NCBI GenBank assembly: GCA_037951105.1
Contig: JBAMJV010000858.1
Location: 55,001-119,000 of the forward strand
Source: Echinarachnius parma
Lineage: Eukaryota; Echinodermata; Echinoidea; Clypeasteroida; Echinarachniidae
Reading direction: 5' to 3'
Length of the DNA stretch: 64,000 bases
Positions 1 through 12,761 of the stretch are shown one piece after another. The notes beneath the pieces were generated by a model that was given only the letters and a program-made list of their open reading frames with translations, had not been told where the DNA came from and did no database searches. The translations under genes and the position numbers were made by a program. The first letter of the stretch is position 1; each line of letters starts with the position of its first letter.

Positions 1-1716
1 TGTGATGAATGTGCCCCTTCACATGACCACCGAATTGCGCGATTTACTCGCAAACATCACATCATATCGGTCCCGCCGTCGGAAAACAAAAAGCTGCTCA
101 AACGGGAGATCGTCTGTAGCAAGCATGACACAGAGGCGATGCGCTTCTACTGCGAATCCTGCACCGTTCCCATCTGCCGCGAATGCATCCTCATCGAACA
201 TAAAGACCACTCTCACACGTTCCTCCAAGATGAGGTGACCCGTCATAAAGACAAGATCGACGACCTGATGAAGAGTGTCCGCGACAAGATCGGCAGTTTC
301 GAGGAAGCGCTTCAGGGCGTCGATGAAATAGAAGCCCAGTTGGAGGCAAATCGTGGTCAGGCTGAGTACGTCATTGAAAGGACTCTGCAGGAGATCATGG
401 CGGTGTTACGGAAGCAGCAGCAAGAACTATGTCACCGGCTAGCCCGGATAAGCCAAGGTAGAAAGCAGCAGTTGAATGCGCATCGCAGGAGTTTACAATC
501 TGGGTTAGATAACCTTCTGAGTGGATTCGATTTCACCGAGAAGGTTCTGGGGCATGGATCTGAACTTGACATTCTGTCAATCAAAGACCAGATAATCGAG
601 CGATTACAGGGTTTGGCCCTTGTCTCTCCACAGCAGGACATCACCATGGAGCAACTGAGCAACCTTTACTTCGAGGCCAAAGAGAGCGCTGTTGACAACA
701 CAGTCAGTCAACTTGGCGAGATCAAATGTGGGGACAAGTCGTTTAGTGAGCTGTCTCTCGCAACCGATTCGAGATCAATATGCTCTATCGATTCAGCGGA
801 GCTTGATGACAGCTCACTTTCTGAGTGCGCTCCCAAATCACCCAAAAGAGTTGCCAAGGAATCTGTCCTCAAGAAACCCCAGATACTCTTCCACCTGAAG
901 GATGAGACAGATGAGGCCGGTGAGTTTGACTGGCCAAGTGGAGTGGCCTCAACGACCGATGGAGAATATACCGCCATCGTGGACAGGGACAACGACCGTA
1001 TCCAGGTTTACAACCGCAAGGGCAGATTTGAATGCAAGTTTGGTTCTAGAGGGCGCCAGCCATGTCAGTTCGAGCTTCCTCTAGATGTAGCCATTAGCGA
1101 TGGAGATGACCCATGCGTGTACGTCACTGATGAATACAACCACCGAGTTCAGAAGCTTACATTGTATGGCCAATACATAATGCACTTTGGTGATAATGGG
1201 CTGTTCAAGCAACCCTACGGAATAGCTCTGGCCAAGGACGGTCGTGTGGTGGTCACAGACATCGGCAAGCATCGCGTGACCATTCACGATGCCGATGGCA
1301 ATCTCATCAATTCATTCGGCTCGCGAGGCGATGGTGACAACCAGTTCAACGAACCGCGTTACGTCGCCATCAACAAGGATCGCATCATCGTGTCCGACCA
1401 CTGCAACCATAGCGTCAAGGTCTTCGACTTCGAAGGAAACCATCTGCACAGTTTTGGGTCGTGTGGGTCCGGGAACGGGCAGTTCATCGGTCCGACGGGC
1501 GTGTGCACCGACCAGGAGGGCAACATCCTTGTCGCTGACTGCGCGGACAGGTTGCAGCTCTTCTCCCCCGAAGGCATGTTCATCCGCCATCTTCTCAACG
1601 AGGCCGATGGCTTGAGCGGTCCTCTTGGGATGGCTCTAGCATCCAGTGGAGAATTGGTCATCACGAACCTGGGTACCCACTGTGTCAACATGTTCAGGTA
1701 CTCCAGCTGGGTGTAA
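1..1716 (+). CDS. TRIM-NHL protein (TRIM2/3-like, no filamin domain), 5' partial
   Basis: The frame is open from base 1, so the start codon and the RING finger lie upstream; 571 residues are visible, without introns. Counting from codon 1, residues 1-24 look like the end of B-box 1. Residues 39-75 are B-box 2, with C39, H42, C51, C54 and a following H/C set. About 75-200 is a charged coiled-coil-like region, about 245-295 a serine-rich linker, and about 300-571 six NHL repeats forming a beta-propeller (recurrent F-G-S-x-G and V-x-D-x-x-N-H-x-V motifs). Vertebrate TRIM2/TRIM3 carry a filamin domain between coiled coil and NHL; here only a short linker is present. Members of this family are usually RING E3 ubiquitin ligases that bind RNA or protein through the propeller. 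The ligase role is inferred, because the RING is not in the window. Stop TAA at 1714-1716. Confidence 0.93.
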   Translation, partial: CDECAPSHDHRIARFTRKHHIISVPPSENKKLLKREIVCSKHDTEAMRFYCESCTVPICRECILIEHKDHSHTFLQDEVTRHKDKIDDLMKSVRDKIGSFEEALQGVDEIEAQLEANRGQAEYVIERTLQEIMAVLRKQQQELCHRLARISQGRKQQLNAHRRSLQSGLDNLLSGFDFTEKVLGHGSELDILSIKDQIIERLQGLALVSPQQDITMEQLSNLYFEAKESAVDNTVSQLGEIKCGDKSFSELSLATDSRSICSIDSAELDDSSLSECAPKSPKRVAKESVLKKPQILFHLKDETDEAGEFDWPSGVASTTDGEYTAIVDRDNDRIQVYNRKGRFECKFGSRGRQPCQFELPLDVAISDGDDPCVYVTDEYNHRVQKLTLYGQYIMHFGDNGLFKQPYGIALAKDGRVVVTDIGKHRVTIHDADGNLINSFGSRGDGDNQFNEPRYVAINKDRIIVSDHCNHSVKVFDFEGNHLHSFGSCGSGNGQFIGPTGVCTDQEGNILVADCADRLQLFSPEGMFIRHLLNEADGLSGPLGMALASSGELVITNLGTHCVNMFRYSSWV

Positions 1717-4700
1717 GGTGGTTGATATAATATTCTCAGGAAAAATGGTAGAATGATATTAATGTTATATTTCTTGATCTGTCACTATAGTCTGCAGGTT
1801 AATGAAAAGGAGAATGCCCGCATACTGATCTACCGAATTCTGCGTAAACGCGGTTAACTTATTTATTAGTCTTTTAATTAAATAGGGCTTTAAAAATGTA
1901 GCATATTATGCAATCAAGGGGTTTGATTTTTATAAATAACATGCCATGAACAATTTCTGAAAGTGCATTTAATAGTGTTCTTGTTTTTAAAGTGTAAGTT
2001 TAAATTGAAATTACGTTGAATGCCCGTTGAATGAGACTATATAACAGGAATGATATTTATTCTGAAAATACGTTAACGTTGTTTTCAATCGATGTCATTA
2101 AGTTTTTAGGTGCTATGCCCGTATATAGATCAGTTTCTTTTTAGTGTAAACTGCGATTGAGTTGTAAATGTATCTATATTCCATCTGCGTAGCAAGCTGG
2201 AATTACCCTTGATTGTTGTTATTATGTACATACTTATTTAATGCCAGCCAAACGTTCTCGTATGTATACACAAATATTTGAAGATAATTACCCGCGAATA
2301 CGATAACTACTTAGCCCATTCAAATGTTAAATAATGGTGATGTTTGATTAAATTTCTACAATGATTTGAAAGAAGAATTACACTTATTATATTACTAATA
2401 TGTTTTATATGATATAAGTAAAATGTTAATGGTAACGGCGTTTTGTCAGTTTGTATCCAATTATTTGTGTGACTGACACTTTTCTTAAATTAATCCAATA
2501 TACGAATATAATCACGTCATATAAAAAAATGGCACTTTATTTCCTTGCCAACTTTTGGCAAATATTATGAACCAAAATAGCTTGTTTGTTACTTTGAATT
2601 TCATAATATTTCCTTTTAAATAGCTAGTATATTATATACACACGATTCTTTTTTTAAATGAAGGTTCCCTGACATAAAATCTTAATGTACGTGCAATGCA
2701 TGTTTGTATGCTGAGATTTTAATTTAATTTCGAGCTAGGCGTTGTATGTGTAAGGTATTGAGGTACTATGTATAATCTTTTGACCCTGAAGGCGTGAAGC
2801 GATCAAATCTAATTATCTTTCTCGCCGGGTTGAATTACGACATATTGCCTGGATCAAATTGCCCAAACTGTATCACTGATCATGTATTGCGTATTATTTG
2901 CGTAATATAGTTCTAATCATTCTAGACTACAGTCCTTACATCTCAAATCTGCAAGTCACAATAATTATTTTCCGTCGGTTAATGTATAATTATGCTCACC
3001 CGAGCGAAAGGCAGATAAATTATAGCTGGGTTTATAATCTGTGACATTTTCCAATCGGATTTATTTCTGTATTTTCTTTTTTTGATTAATCACTATATAC
3101 ATTATGACTTGTGTCTGATGAAATTATGCTACATTACGATGCAATATAAAACCTTGTCATTCATCCTGACGCAATCTTTTCTTGATATTATTCTATTTTG
3201 AATTTGAAACATGTCTAATCCACCAGAATTTTGATATTATTTTTGTAATACAGTTTGAGTTATATTTTGTTTATTGTTTATCTAGCTTATCAATTATTTT
3301 CATCTAAATTACGATATAATTATGTGACATAATATACTTATATGTATTTTAACCAAGAAACATGCCGTATATTTAGAGTTAATATCATGGATGGTTTGGA
3401 AAGGAATATTATGTCATTGACTTGTTAGACACTAATCCAAACATAAACACATACATTAAAACGAGATGGAAATAATGGGAGATAACTTAATGGGTTGGGA
3501 TAAAAAGGAGGATACATATAATCCGCTGAAAGTATAATAATCTATTTAACCTCAAAGCCCATTTTAAGAGCAATTTATACACGGGGAGTATATAATCAGT
3601 AGACATAATATGCCTACACGAAATTGCAATCGCTTTTCGCTAACATATTAACGTTACAGTAGCTCAGACTGCGGATGGGTGTTGTATGATAATTAGCTAC
3701 CTCCGATCCTCTTTGTACATAATTCCTATGCTAATTTTCTCGCGTGTCGACGTTGTACATGTACATAAAATTGTCAGCTAGGAGCATGATTAGTCACCAT
3801 TTTAGGGGTCCATCAGTTTGTATGATACTTTCATCCGTTATGCGGTTAGGGGTTAGCATTACGTCCCATTGTACATGTAAATTAACCCGTTAAATGCGGG
3901 AAATTGATTATAATTTGCAATTATATATCGATTATAGGAATTACAGTAACCCGTATATATAGTAGGCAAAGGGTTAACATTGTTCCATGTTTTAGTTATG
4001 TAATTCAAACTGTAAAACTATTAAATAAAAAAAAGTGTGCAATTTGAATTATAAAAATAATGGGTGCTATAAAGAGACCGGTACACTGTACTGCGAGTAA
4101 TTGTTCAGTATGTTAATTGTAATTTAAACTGTTGTGCTAAATGCAGTGGAAGTTAATAATTACCTCGCGTAACCAATGTCTTCATAACATATGTTCTTAA
4201 ACTTATATTCTCGCGCATTTGGTAGATAACATTTTGAAAGTTGAATCGGTGGTTGTTTATAATGTATATTGACACTCCTGTTACCCCAATGTAAAAATGG
4301 ATGTAATGAACTGGTTAAAATTTAATTGAAAGGGCTAGAATACATTGCGCTGCCCCGACTGTCGCCTGTAATTTCAGAACGGGTGGCATTAATGGAATTA
4401 CAAGTTGTTATTCCCTCAAGTCAGGCTGGCGTGTCGCCAAACATTACGGGGACTGTCAATTTTACAGTAAGACAGTGTTTTAGTTTGTCATCAAGAATAT
4501 GATATAGATGTTAACTGAATGGGGTGGGAACATCACGGCATGTTCCTCTCTAAGGGATTTGAAATGTTATTGACAGAAGAAATTCGTCTCGAGACGTATA
4601 GAGGCCCTGGGGTGCAGCATAAAGCTCTTCCGTGGAACAATGTGAATTAAGTTCAAATCACATGACTGTGTTTAGCCAATCAGTGACCCGCATTTGTCTA

Positions 4701-4800
4701 ATTCATATAAAACAATAGCTACTCTATTAATGACTGCAATGAAGGAGTTTGATTGACTCTATAGTATATATACGACGAATTAATTCAATTTAATTCGATG
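1717..4800. other. Downstream flank of TRIM-NHL gene, no further gene seen
   Basis: AT-rich sequence with no convincing coding region. The first part is presumably the 3' UTR. The first variant poly(A) signal I see is ATTAAA at 1877-1882, and the first canonical AATAAA is at 4024-4029, so the UTR could be short or over 2 kb. Around 4550-4720 there is sequence related to 57.32-57.5 kb (shared GAGACGTATAG and a CACATGACTGTGTTAG-like stretch), probably fragments of one repeat family. Confidence 0.5.
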
Positions 4801-4980
4801 ATCTATTGTTTTGTCAAGATTTGATCTTGAAATGAATTATATGATGCAAGATACTGCTAAAAATCTGCTTATATTATCTACTAAAATATCTCCTGTGTAC
4901 TCAAATGAGAGCCAATATAGGGCCTACATTTTCGATCTTAGCAGAATCATCTTCAGAGGCAAACTGACATCAATAATAGA

Positions 4981-5049
4981 TACATTATATTTGGATAATA
5001 ATGATACTAGTAATAATAATACTAGTAGTAATCATAATAATACTAATAA

Positions 5050-5123
<74 letters not shown>

Positions 5124-5226
5124 TGAATATGAATAATACTACAACTACAAGCATTAATTATTATTACTATTATTATAATATTTATTATTATTATAATCAT
5201 TATTATTATTATTATTATTATTATCA
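4981..5226. repeat. Compound trinucleotide microsatellite (AAT/ACT/AAT/ATT)
   Basis: Trinucleotide runs change unit along the tract: AAT-rich with ACT, then about 14 ACT units, then AAT units, then ATT units. The AAT and ATT blocks are complementary, so the tract can fold back on itself. The Asn/Thr/Tyr-rich open frames here are by-products of the repeat. Confidence 0.9.
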
Positions 5227-5289
5227 ATATCAATTTTCTATTACTATCCCAATAATCCGCTCTTCTCCCATGTCTCTCACTCACTTATT

Positions 5290-7224
5290 TTAGCTGCATA
5301 ATTATATAACTCATATTTAAATATGTTTATCGTATTGATGATTGTTATGATGAAAATCTTATAGGCTCTGATGTTACATTCATGAGTCAACAACAATATT
5401 ATAACATTGACTTTTTGAAATCGTGTATATATTGAAACTATATAATTTAATGCCCTGTTAAAACAGAACAAATATCTGTTATATACGTTTAAATCGTTTA
5501 ATATCATACTTCAGTGTGATAATAATGTAAATATTATAGATGTTTTTGTTCGTAGTAACAAGGACGTGTAATATTGATCGAAGGAGAATGAAAATGTACA
5601 TTGTATTCATCTGGAGTTGTACAAAATGTTGATGGGAAGAGAGAGAAAATACTTATTTTTGTAGTCGATTGTGTATATATAAAATGCTGATCAATGTCAT
5701 GCATGATAAAATACTTAAATAATTACAAGTTATATTGAAGTAGCCTACATGTATAATGACTGTCAATATGTAAAAGGTTTTTATGTATATTAGTCATAGT
5801 ACATGTATATAAGATGTTAAACATAATATGTGTGATAAATTAAATAGTTAAGAAATATATATATTACATTATATAAATTAATGTTGCTAGTGCTATAATA
5901 AAGTCAAACAAATGTTCAAACCACTAACCACATAAATATATTAAGGTATATAGGAAATGTAATTTGATGAACCCAAACGGAAATAAACCGAAAATGATGG
6001 TATAGAAGTGAACGAGGCTTAGTAAAATGCAATATACTGTTCGCTAACATTATTCAAATTCTGTGCCCGATTTGGCAGACAAAGGCACAAAGCAACATAT
6101 AATTAATGAATGCAAAATTGTATTAGTCAGGAACTGTTTGATTAAAAGCTTGTCATTGGGGCATCAGTCAAGGATCGCGCAAAAATGTGACTATTCAAGT
6201 TACTGAATTATTCTGTGAAATTAGTCCCGTTACTCGGTTACTGAATCGCTGTATCACCAGTGTGGAGAGATACAAATGTCTATTCATATAATATGATCAA
6301 TATAGAGAATGATCATCACCGAACAAAATGTATAATTATTTCACAATCGATTCCTTTGGTCCATTCTTCCTATCGATAAGGAGGTAAAAAGTCCCAATGC
6401 CTCCTTATTTCACCCATTTTATGTATGTAAAGTGAAGTAATATTGTGCATTTAGTAACAGAAAATACGCTGTGAATATATTTATTATGTGTATAGGTAAA
6501 CCATGCATCCCTATAATTATTCAGACCTTGATATTTATGGGAATAAGTTGAGGAAATTATGTTTATATCTACATAACCGTCACATAAATTATACTTCTGT
6601 GTCATGTAATTGAGGTTAGTTTTAGTAACGATGCATTCACCAGAAATTCATGATAGACACATCCAAAAATGTTTTATTTTTTTATTTTTTATCAAAGTTG
6701 ATGTTATTAACACTGAACACTGAACACTGAACACTGAACCACCGGTGTAAAAATACATGCCAATTATATCTTTGTCTTCATAATAAAAGAATCTTTAAAC
6801 CAACGTTTCACCTATTTTATGTCAGGTATTGCACAAGCCCTAATTGTATTAACTAAGTCTGTAATCCAAGCTGTTAGTATATAAGGCTCAATGTGATTAA
6901 AATAAATCTTGTTTTAGTAGGTGGTCGATGGAAAAAAAATGATTCAATGTAACATCATTATCAGTGTATGTGGATATTTGTGATCATGTGAAATACCTTG
7001 CATTTACGAGCTCGCTTCTTGCAGAATTACTGGCACAAATAAAAGGAGACGGATATTTAGTTCAATCAATTAATACTTGTTTTTGCCTTCTGTGAAGTCC
7101 ATGTTTTTATGTATGACGATATAAGTGTTCCGCTGGTTTGTTTGGATGGGGACGAGGGTTATATAGTGTACACTGTAGAATGAAAGATGTTTCTGCTGTT
7201 GATATTTTGTTATAACAAATTATT
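5290..7224. other. AT-rich intergenic DNA, no feature recognised
   Basis: No gene, long repeat or inverted repeat is evident. A small 7-bp tandem (ACACTGA-type, about four units) lies at 6708-6738. Confidence 0.5.
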
Positions 7225-7400
7225 TTTTTATTTGTATTGATTGATTGATTGATTGATTTATGTATTTGTTTATTAATTTACTTACCTACTTATTCATAAT
7301 TATATATATTTATATTTTTTCATTCTTTGTTTATTCATATTTTTATTATTTTATATATTTATTAATTAATAAATTAGTTTATTTATCTATATATCTAGTA
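7225..7400. repeat. Low-complexity AT tract with GATT repeat
   Basis: Five GATT units near 7237-7256 are followed by T-rich ATTT/TTAT low-complexity sequence. Confidence 0.75.
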
Positions 7401-7639
7401 ATCTATTAGAAAATCTGTTATACTTGTTTTTCTTCTCTGAAATACCACAAAGTTCCAAGTGAAATACGTGTTTGCTAAATTCAACCATATGTTAGCGTGA
7501 GAGGTACAATACCGTACCGAAGACAAATAACAAATTGGGACGAACAATATGGTGCGCGAAATGAAATGTAATGTCAGCCGAACCTTAATCGAAAGAGACA
7601 GGACATGCTTTCTTTTACTGGTTCGTCCCCGATAAACAC

Positions 7640-7760
7640 ATTACCCCCTCCCGTCCTCGCCACTGGAGGAGGGGTTGCTATAGCAACGGTGGAAGACGAG
7701 CGGTGAGGTGATGACGAATACACGTGACGTCATCTGGGACGATGGATGCATGATAATGGG
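7640..7760. promoter_or_regulatory. Candidate regulatory island: RFX X-box, E-box and CRE
   Basis: A GC-richer island stands in AT-rich surroundings. At 7674-7687 is a perfect 14-bp palindrome, GTTGCTATAGCAAC, which fits the RFX-type X-box consensus. At 7721-7726 is CACGTG, overlapping a full CRE, TGACGTCA, at 7725-7732. This combination is typical of promoters or enhancers (RFX sites often mark ciliary genes). No coding exon is recognised within several kb, so it could serve a distant gene, a noncoding transcript or an unrecognised first exon. Confidence 0.45.
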
Positions 7761-8074
7761 CAGACAGTGCATGGTGCATAATAAAGAGAAGAACGCATTC
7801 ATCCCAGTTCTGAACCATATGGCGGCATCAACAGCCTGAAACTAGTTACTTTGGTTTTCACCCCTAAAGTGGAATTGCATATTTTAAACGAATTAAAGAC
7901 TTGGATGGGCAGAGGAATTTAGACAAAACACATCCCGATGGATATTATAACTATCATGTCTTGATTTTAATAAAATAGAAAAAGTAATGATTTTCATTTA
8001 TTCGCTGCTGCTAGAAGTAATCATGCAACAACCGTGATCGGTCAGGAGACCTGTGTCAGATATATCGACCCATT

Positions 8075-8197
8075 ATGATTATGATTATTAAGGATAGGCC
8101 TATTAGTATTCTTATTCTTATTATTCTTATTCTTATTATTATCATTATTATTATCATTATCATTATTATCATTATAATTGTTATTATTAATATTATT

Positions 8198-8261
<64 letters not shown>

Positions 8262-8262
8262 A
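8075..8262. repeat. ATT/ATC compound microsatellite
   Basis: ATT-type units lead into about 20 consecutive ATC units (about 8198-8260). The Ile-rich and Met-rich frames on the two strands are artefacts of the repeat. Confidence 0.9.
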
Positions 8263-8660
8263 CGTTATCAATTTACCATCATATAACATGCGATTGGACG
8301 AGTGGTGCCATGCGCTAGTTTGACAGCAATAATGTGATAGTTTTATCGACGGGCTCAAAATAATATTCATGACCCATGCCGGTAATGGATTGCCTTCTAG
8401 AGAACATATAAAACATTTGCGATATTAATAGCTGCTTGATGCTATACGTGATTTGAGGTGAAAAAAACCCCTCTGGAACGGGCCTCCCAATTCAGTGATA
8501 AGGGATCATGAGGTTTTTTTCATCAGTTTCATATCGTATAAGATTATTTGTACTAAAAAAGATTTTATTTTATCTTCAACGTTACATTTTAATATCATTC
8601 TTAAAATTACCTACTTCTGCCTTACTTCGCCGGATATCATCAGTGGATTAACGCCGGGTT

Positions 8661-8684
8661 GGGGGGGGGGGGGGGGGGGGGGGG
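8661..8684 (+). repeat. Poly-G run (24 G)
   Basis: An uninterrupted run of 24 G follows CAGTGGATTAACGCC, which resembles the left end of the CAGTGGCG hAT-like elements elsewhere in the window. No matching right end was found. Confidence 0.85.
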
Positions 8685-8778
8685 CACGCGTGCCCCAATA
8701 ATTGAATGAAAACATAACAAAAAAGAAAGATAAATACATTATTAGTGAAAGTCGATATATAGTGATAAAAGACATCCA

Positions 8779-9418
8779 TTAAAGGGACAGGTCCACTTTT
8801 ACAAAACGTCTGAACAGCTTTCAGTTGACGGATGGGGATCAATGTAACACGCAAAAAAAAAATCAGAGCGAACAGCCCTCCAATTTGGATTCTACGAATG
8901 AAAAACGAATGCGTCTCTCCATTTAAACTATATATCGGTCAATAAAGGAGTTCAACTGATTTAGCATAATATTACAACAATATAGTACTAATTCTCGTAA
9001 AGGTATTGTGAAGCCGACATTTGTTAACGTATGTCACGGAAAAAGATCTCAAAAAGAAAGAATATATAATTACATGTAGTCAGTTTAAGCGATGTTTGGG
9101 TATTTTGCTTGGTAAACGCTCACACATTAGTACTTATGCGCGAGTCACGTAGCTAGCGCGGGTCACGTAGGGGTCATGCATACCGATCTGGCACTCCGTG
9201 AAATCTATGTACAAACTTACTCACCGGCCGAAAATACATATGTACGTAATTAACCGACGTCCCTCAGTTTATTCAGTTTTAGGTCTATAACTCCACGAAA
9301 ACGAGATTTCAAGCCCTACTTTTTTCAGGCATGCTATTAAATGACATTTCCTTTCATATAAGACAATAACCTCGCAACTTTTAAATTTTGGCTTGCAAAA
9401 GTGGATCTCTCCCTTTAA
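8779..9418. mobile_element. TTAA-flanked MITE, family D
   Basis: The element begins TTAAAGGGACAGGTCC and ends with a reverse-complement-like GGATCTCTCCCTTTAA, with TTAA at both edges (8779-8782 and 9415-9418). It is about 640 bp and non-coding. A second full copy in opposite orientation is at 22399-23034. TTAA target duplication suits Kolobok or piggyBac transposases. Confidence 0.75.
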
Positions 9419-9554
9419 TATAAATTTAAAGGAAACTTGCCTCAAAAAGAGTTACTCCCAAAGACAAATAAATAATGTATCAAATATGGAAGCCAACGTT
9501 CTCGTAGAATGCAACCAATGATCAAAATGTCAATAATACAAACACATAAACTAT

Positions 9555-9725
9555 AGACCTTTCCAGGACTACCACAGTCCTTTTTGGACTACCCAAGACA
9601 CTAAGAAAGAATACCACCAGTCCTTCTCAGGACTCTCCAATCCTCCATTCGGACAAGGTACAACCGCAAGCCGACATTAAACTACATCACCACGGGAGCC
9701 GATACTTACAAGCAGCAACAACAAC
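9555..9725. repeat. Half copy of the AGTCCT palindrome repeat
   Basis: Carries AGTCCTTTTTGGACTACC-type units and ends with CGATACTTACAAGCAGC, matching the right part of the large palindrome at 26901-27417. Confidence 0.6.
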
Positions 9726-10352
9726 AATCATTATGAACGACATTTACAACAGTCAACAGTGTAAAATACAATATCCAAAGTATATTTAGGCTATCGATTA
9801 ACATGGAATCGATTAACGAGAGAATGAATAAATATATGCCTGACATGTTATCTGTACGCTACTATGATAGCAAATCAATTCGTAATGCCAATTTAAATGG
9901 GACGTGTGTACATTATGATGCGTTACGCCGCCATGATGTGGGATGTGGTCGTACATAATATTAAAGGGGTATCAAATCAAGATGAATTGTATAAATATTG
10001 AATACGCAATATTATTGTAAATTGAGATTGAACGAGACCACATGCATGGTACGAACATAATATGGACCTACTGTAATATTATTGTATCGAGAGTGGTGCT
10101 CGAGAATGCGAGTCACATTTGATTTGATTTGATTTGAATTTATTTCCTTATCTCTTAGTGGGCCATTTTGCTGTAATCTGATTGGTCAATTTGTCTTTGA
10201 GACAAACCCGTATTTACCTCATTTACTTGGTCAAAATGATCAAACAGGTAATACGGGATATATCTACGTTCTGGTTCCAGAACAGTTTATATTACTTGGA
10301 GACCATGTGAGATGTTTGAAAAAATGTATACACTTAAAGAGATAAATCCGTC

Positions 10353-10483
10353 ACACCCTGCTTGTTCTCACGCAATACGGGATATATCTACGTTCTGGTT
10401 CCATATTCCATTCGGCCTCCGGCCTCATGGAATATGGAACCAGAACGTAGATATATCCCGTATTGCGTGAACAAGCAGGGTGT
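10353..10483. repeat. Near-perfect long hairpin (about 56-bp stem)
   Basis: A 42-bp perfect inverted repeat (10369-10410 with 10428-10469) flanks a 17-nt loop. Pairing extends outward past a 2-nt bulge to CACCCTGCTTGTT / AACAAGCAGGGTG. A single arm copy occurs upstream at about 10250-10285. Probably a foldback element; a hairpin transcript is possible. Confidence 0.75.
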
Positions 10484-10781
10484 AACTAATAATATTTCAC
10501 AGTTATTACAAATAATTTGTTGACATGAAACAAACAAAGCAATATATTCACGACAACAAAATACAATAATAATAACAACAACAATAAAAACAAGATACAT
10601 TACAAATAATCAATCAAAGACAAGTTCTGCAACATAACATGCATAATGTGAAATACGGCAGTATATACGGAGGAACCAAAAAGAGCATGATAGCGAGTTG
10701 TCCGTGGTAGTCGATTGATGGAGATGGTATTAAATTAGTGTAGGCCTATATACTACTGTATATATAATAAAACATGTATGT

Positions 10782-11175
10782 TTAAATGGATTTAGTAATA
10801 TTGTTGGCATGTGCAGAAAGTGATGAATGGTTGGTAAAATGTGAAGTTTTGTAATTTGATGTCCTCTGAGTATAGGGAAACTTTCACGTTAAATGGATGT
10901 TTATATGGCCGGGAAATGAGCAAAAGTGCACAGTGAAATTCCATATTAAACTCATTCACTGACTTTGTACACATTTATGACTATCCAGTGGATAAGTAAA
11001 AATCCGAAAACTTCAATCGTAAAGATCTTTTTAAATAAAGAGAAATTTGAAAAATCAAAACCTGTTCCATGCTTCTATTGGTTATAATGGATACAACACG
11101 GTATTGGGAGAACCTATAGATTTCTAATTTAGTTTTAAATTAGTGGATTTGATAAATGTTACTAGATCCCTTTAA
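10782..11175. mobile_element. TTAA-flanked MITE, family C
   Basis: The termini are inverted GGATTTAGTAAYATTGTT-like / ...TTACTAGATCCC sequences, with TTAA at 10782-10785 and 11172-11175. Other copies: 15470-15850 (nested), about 42360-42500 (partial), 58545-58904, and 63176 to the window end. Confidence 0.75.
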
Positions 11176-12331
11176 CGAAGAAATAATGGTTATGATTTTA
11201 AAAAAAATGAAAACTAAATAAATAAATATGGAATAGGACTAACTACATTGCGTGAACCATGAACATACATTGTACAACGGGACCTATCGTACATATAGGG
11301 GGTGAGGAGGGTGTGTTAAAACAAGGGACATGATTGTGCCCCCAATATGTTTTTGACATAAAAAAATAAAAACAGAATGAAAGAAATACAGACAATATTA
11401 AAGAAATACGAGGAGTGTGACCCTCTGCACCCCTTCCCTCTCTCCTCTCCAATCATACACACACTAAGCCCCTCGGTAATGTAATGCATATAATCTACGT
11501 CTGCGCTAGTCCGTATATTATAATTGGCGGGGAAATTCAGACCCTAATATCTAAAGGCGAATGATGCATCCCTGGTATATGAACTTGGCATTACCCTACT
11601 GTATACATTGGGTGGTACTGTAAGTGACATGATAATGCACAGTATGTCTACATCAGGGGTAGATGATATAATTCGTATGAAGGTCAAACTGAGAGTAGGA
11701 GAGTAGATAATTCCCTAGTATGGACATGTATTGAATGAAAAGATAGGGAGCATTACTGTTTATGGTGTGTTATAATAATAGTGACGTAGCATGTTACGTC
11801 TGGGTTGATATTAGTTATTGGTTTGAAGGTCAAACTATGAGATCAGGAGAAATGAATGTCTCTCCGATATGACCATGGCACTATTGACTAGAGAGTGAGC
11901 ATTGTGGTTTGTTAGTGTCATGGTAACGCACAGTATGTCTACATCTGCGATTAATAGTCTAGGGTTATTGGTTATTGGTTATCAAGGTCAAACATCGTAT
12001 TATGGAATAGAGAGATATGGGTTAGGATGATAATGCAAAGCATATTTCGTGTTAAGTATTTCGCATAATTGTTTTGGTCAAACTATGAGATCAGGAGAAA
12101 TGTATGGCTCCCTGCATTATGAAAATAATTATGCATAGTGTATAACGAGGGATGAGTGTGGGTGTGTAAGTGACATGATATTGTACAGTATGTCTACATC
12201 AGGGTTAGATAGTATAATTGGTTTGAAGGTCAAACTCTAAATGAGCAGAAGTATTACAAGGACTCCCTGTATGGAAGTAACATGGATCCACTGAATAGAG
12301 ATGGATGCATTACGGTGAAGTGATACTTACT

Positions 12332-12761
12332 TTAAAGGGTACCACCACCCAAAAATAATATTCTTATAAAAGAAAGGTAACATCTTTAGTTGTCCATTCC
12401 ATCAACAAGTTCACAAAAATATGTTTCCAGAAACAAATATATAATTGAAAAAACGCATCACCATTCTAAAGCATGCGTTCATGGTTCTGCATGACTGTAC
12501 GAGGACTACTTTGTCCAGAGCGAACGAATCGTTCGGGATTCTATTGTCTCCAAACGTACACGTGAATAGCATTGGCGCACTCGCAAATGTTTGGCCCGTA
12601 CGGAACCAGGAAATAATAGTGGTTCCGTAAGTGGTGGTAATTAATTGCTTCGTTTATGAATTACATAAACCTTTGCAAAATGGTGAGTATCTATTTGATA
12701 TCACAAAAGGGTACCAAAATATATAATTATGTGTTGTTCTTTGCCTGGTGGTCCCCTTTAA
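12332..12761. mobile_element. TTAA-flanked MITE, family B, inside the satellite
   Basis: Begins TTAAAGGGTACCACCACCC and ends GGTGGTCCCCTTTAA, with TTAA on both edges. It interrupts a satellite unit. A full inverted-orientation copy is at 54235-54672. Confidence 0.8.

Noticed and set aside
2220-3770. TGTACATA motifs downstream of the TRIM-NHL gene as Pumilio sites
   Set aside because: Such motifs are expected by chance in AT-rich DNA and the UTR length is unknown.
4811-5293. 160-residue Asn/Thr/Tyr-rich ORF
   Set aside because: It is the translation of a trinucleotide microsatellite, with equally long frames on the other strand.
8056-8370. Poly-Met and poly-Ile ORFs
   Set aside because: ATC/ATG microsatellite artefact.
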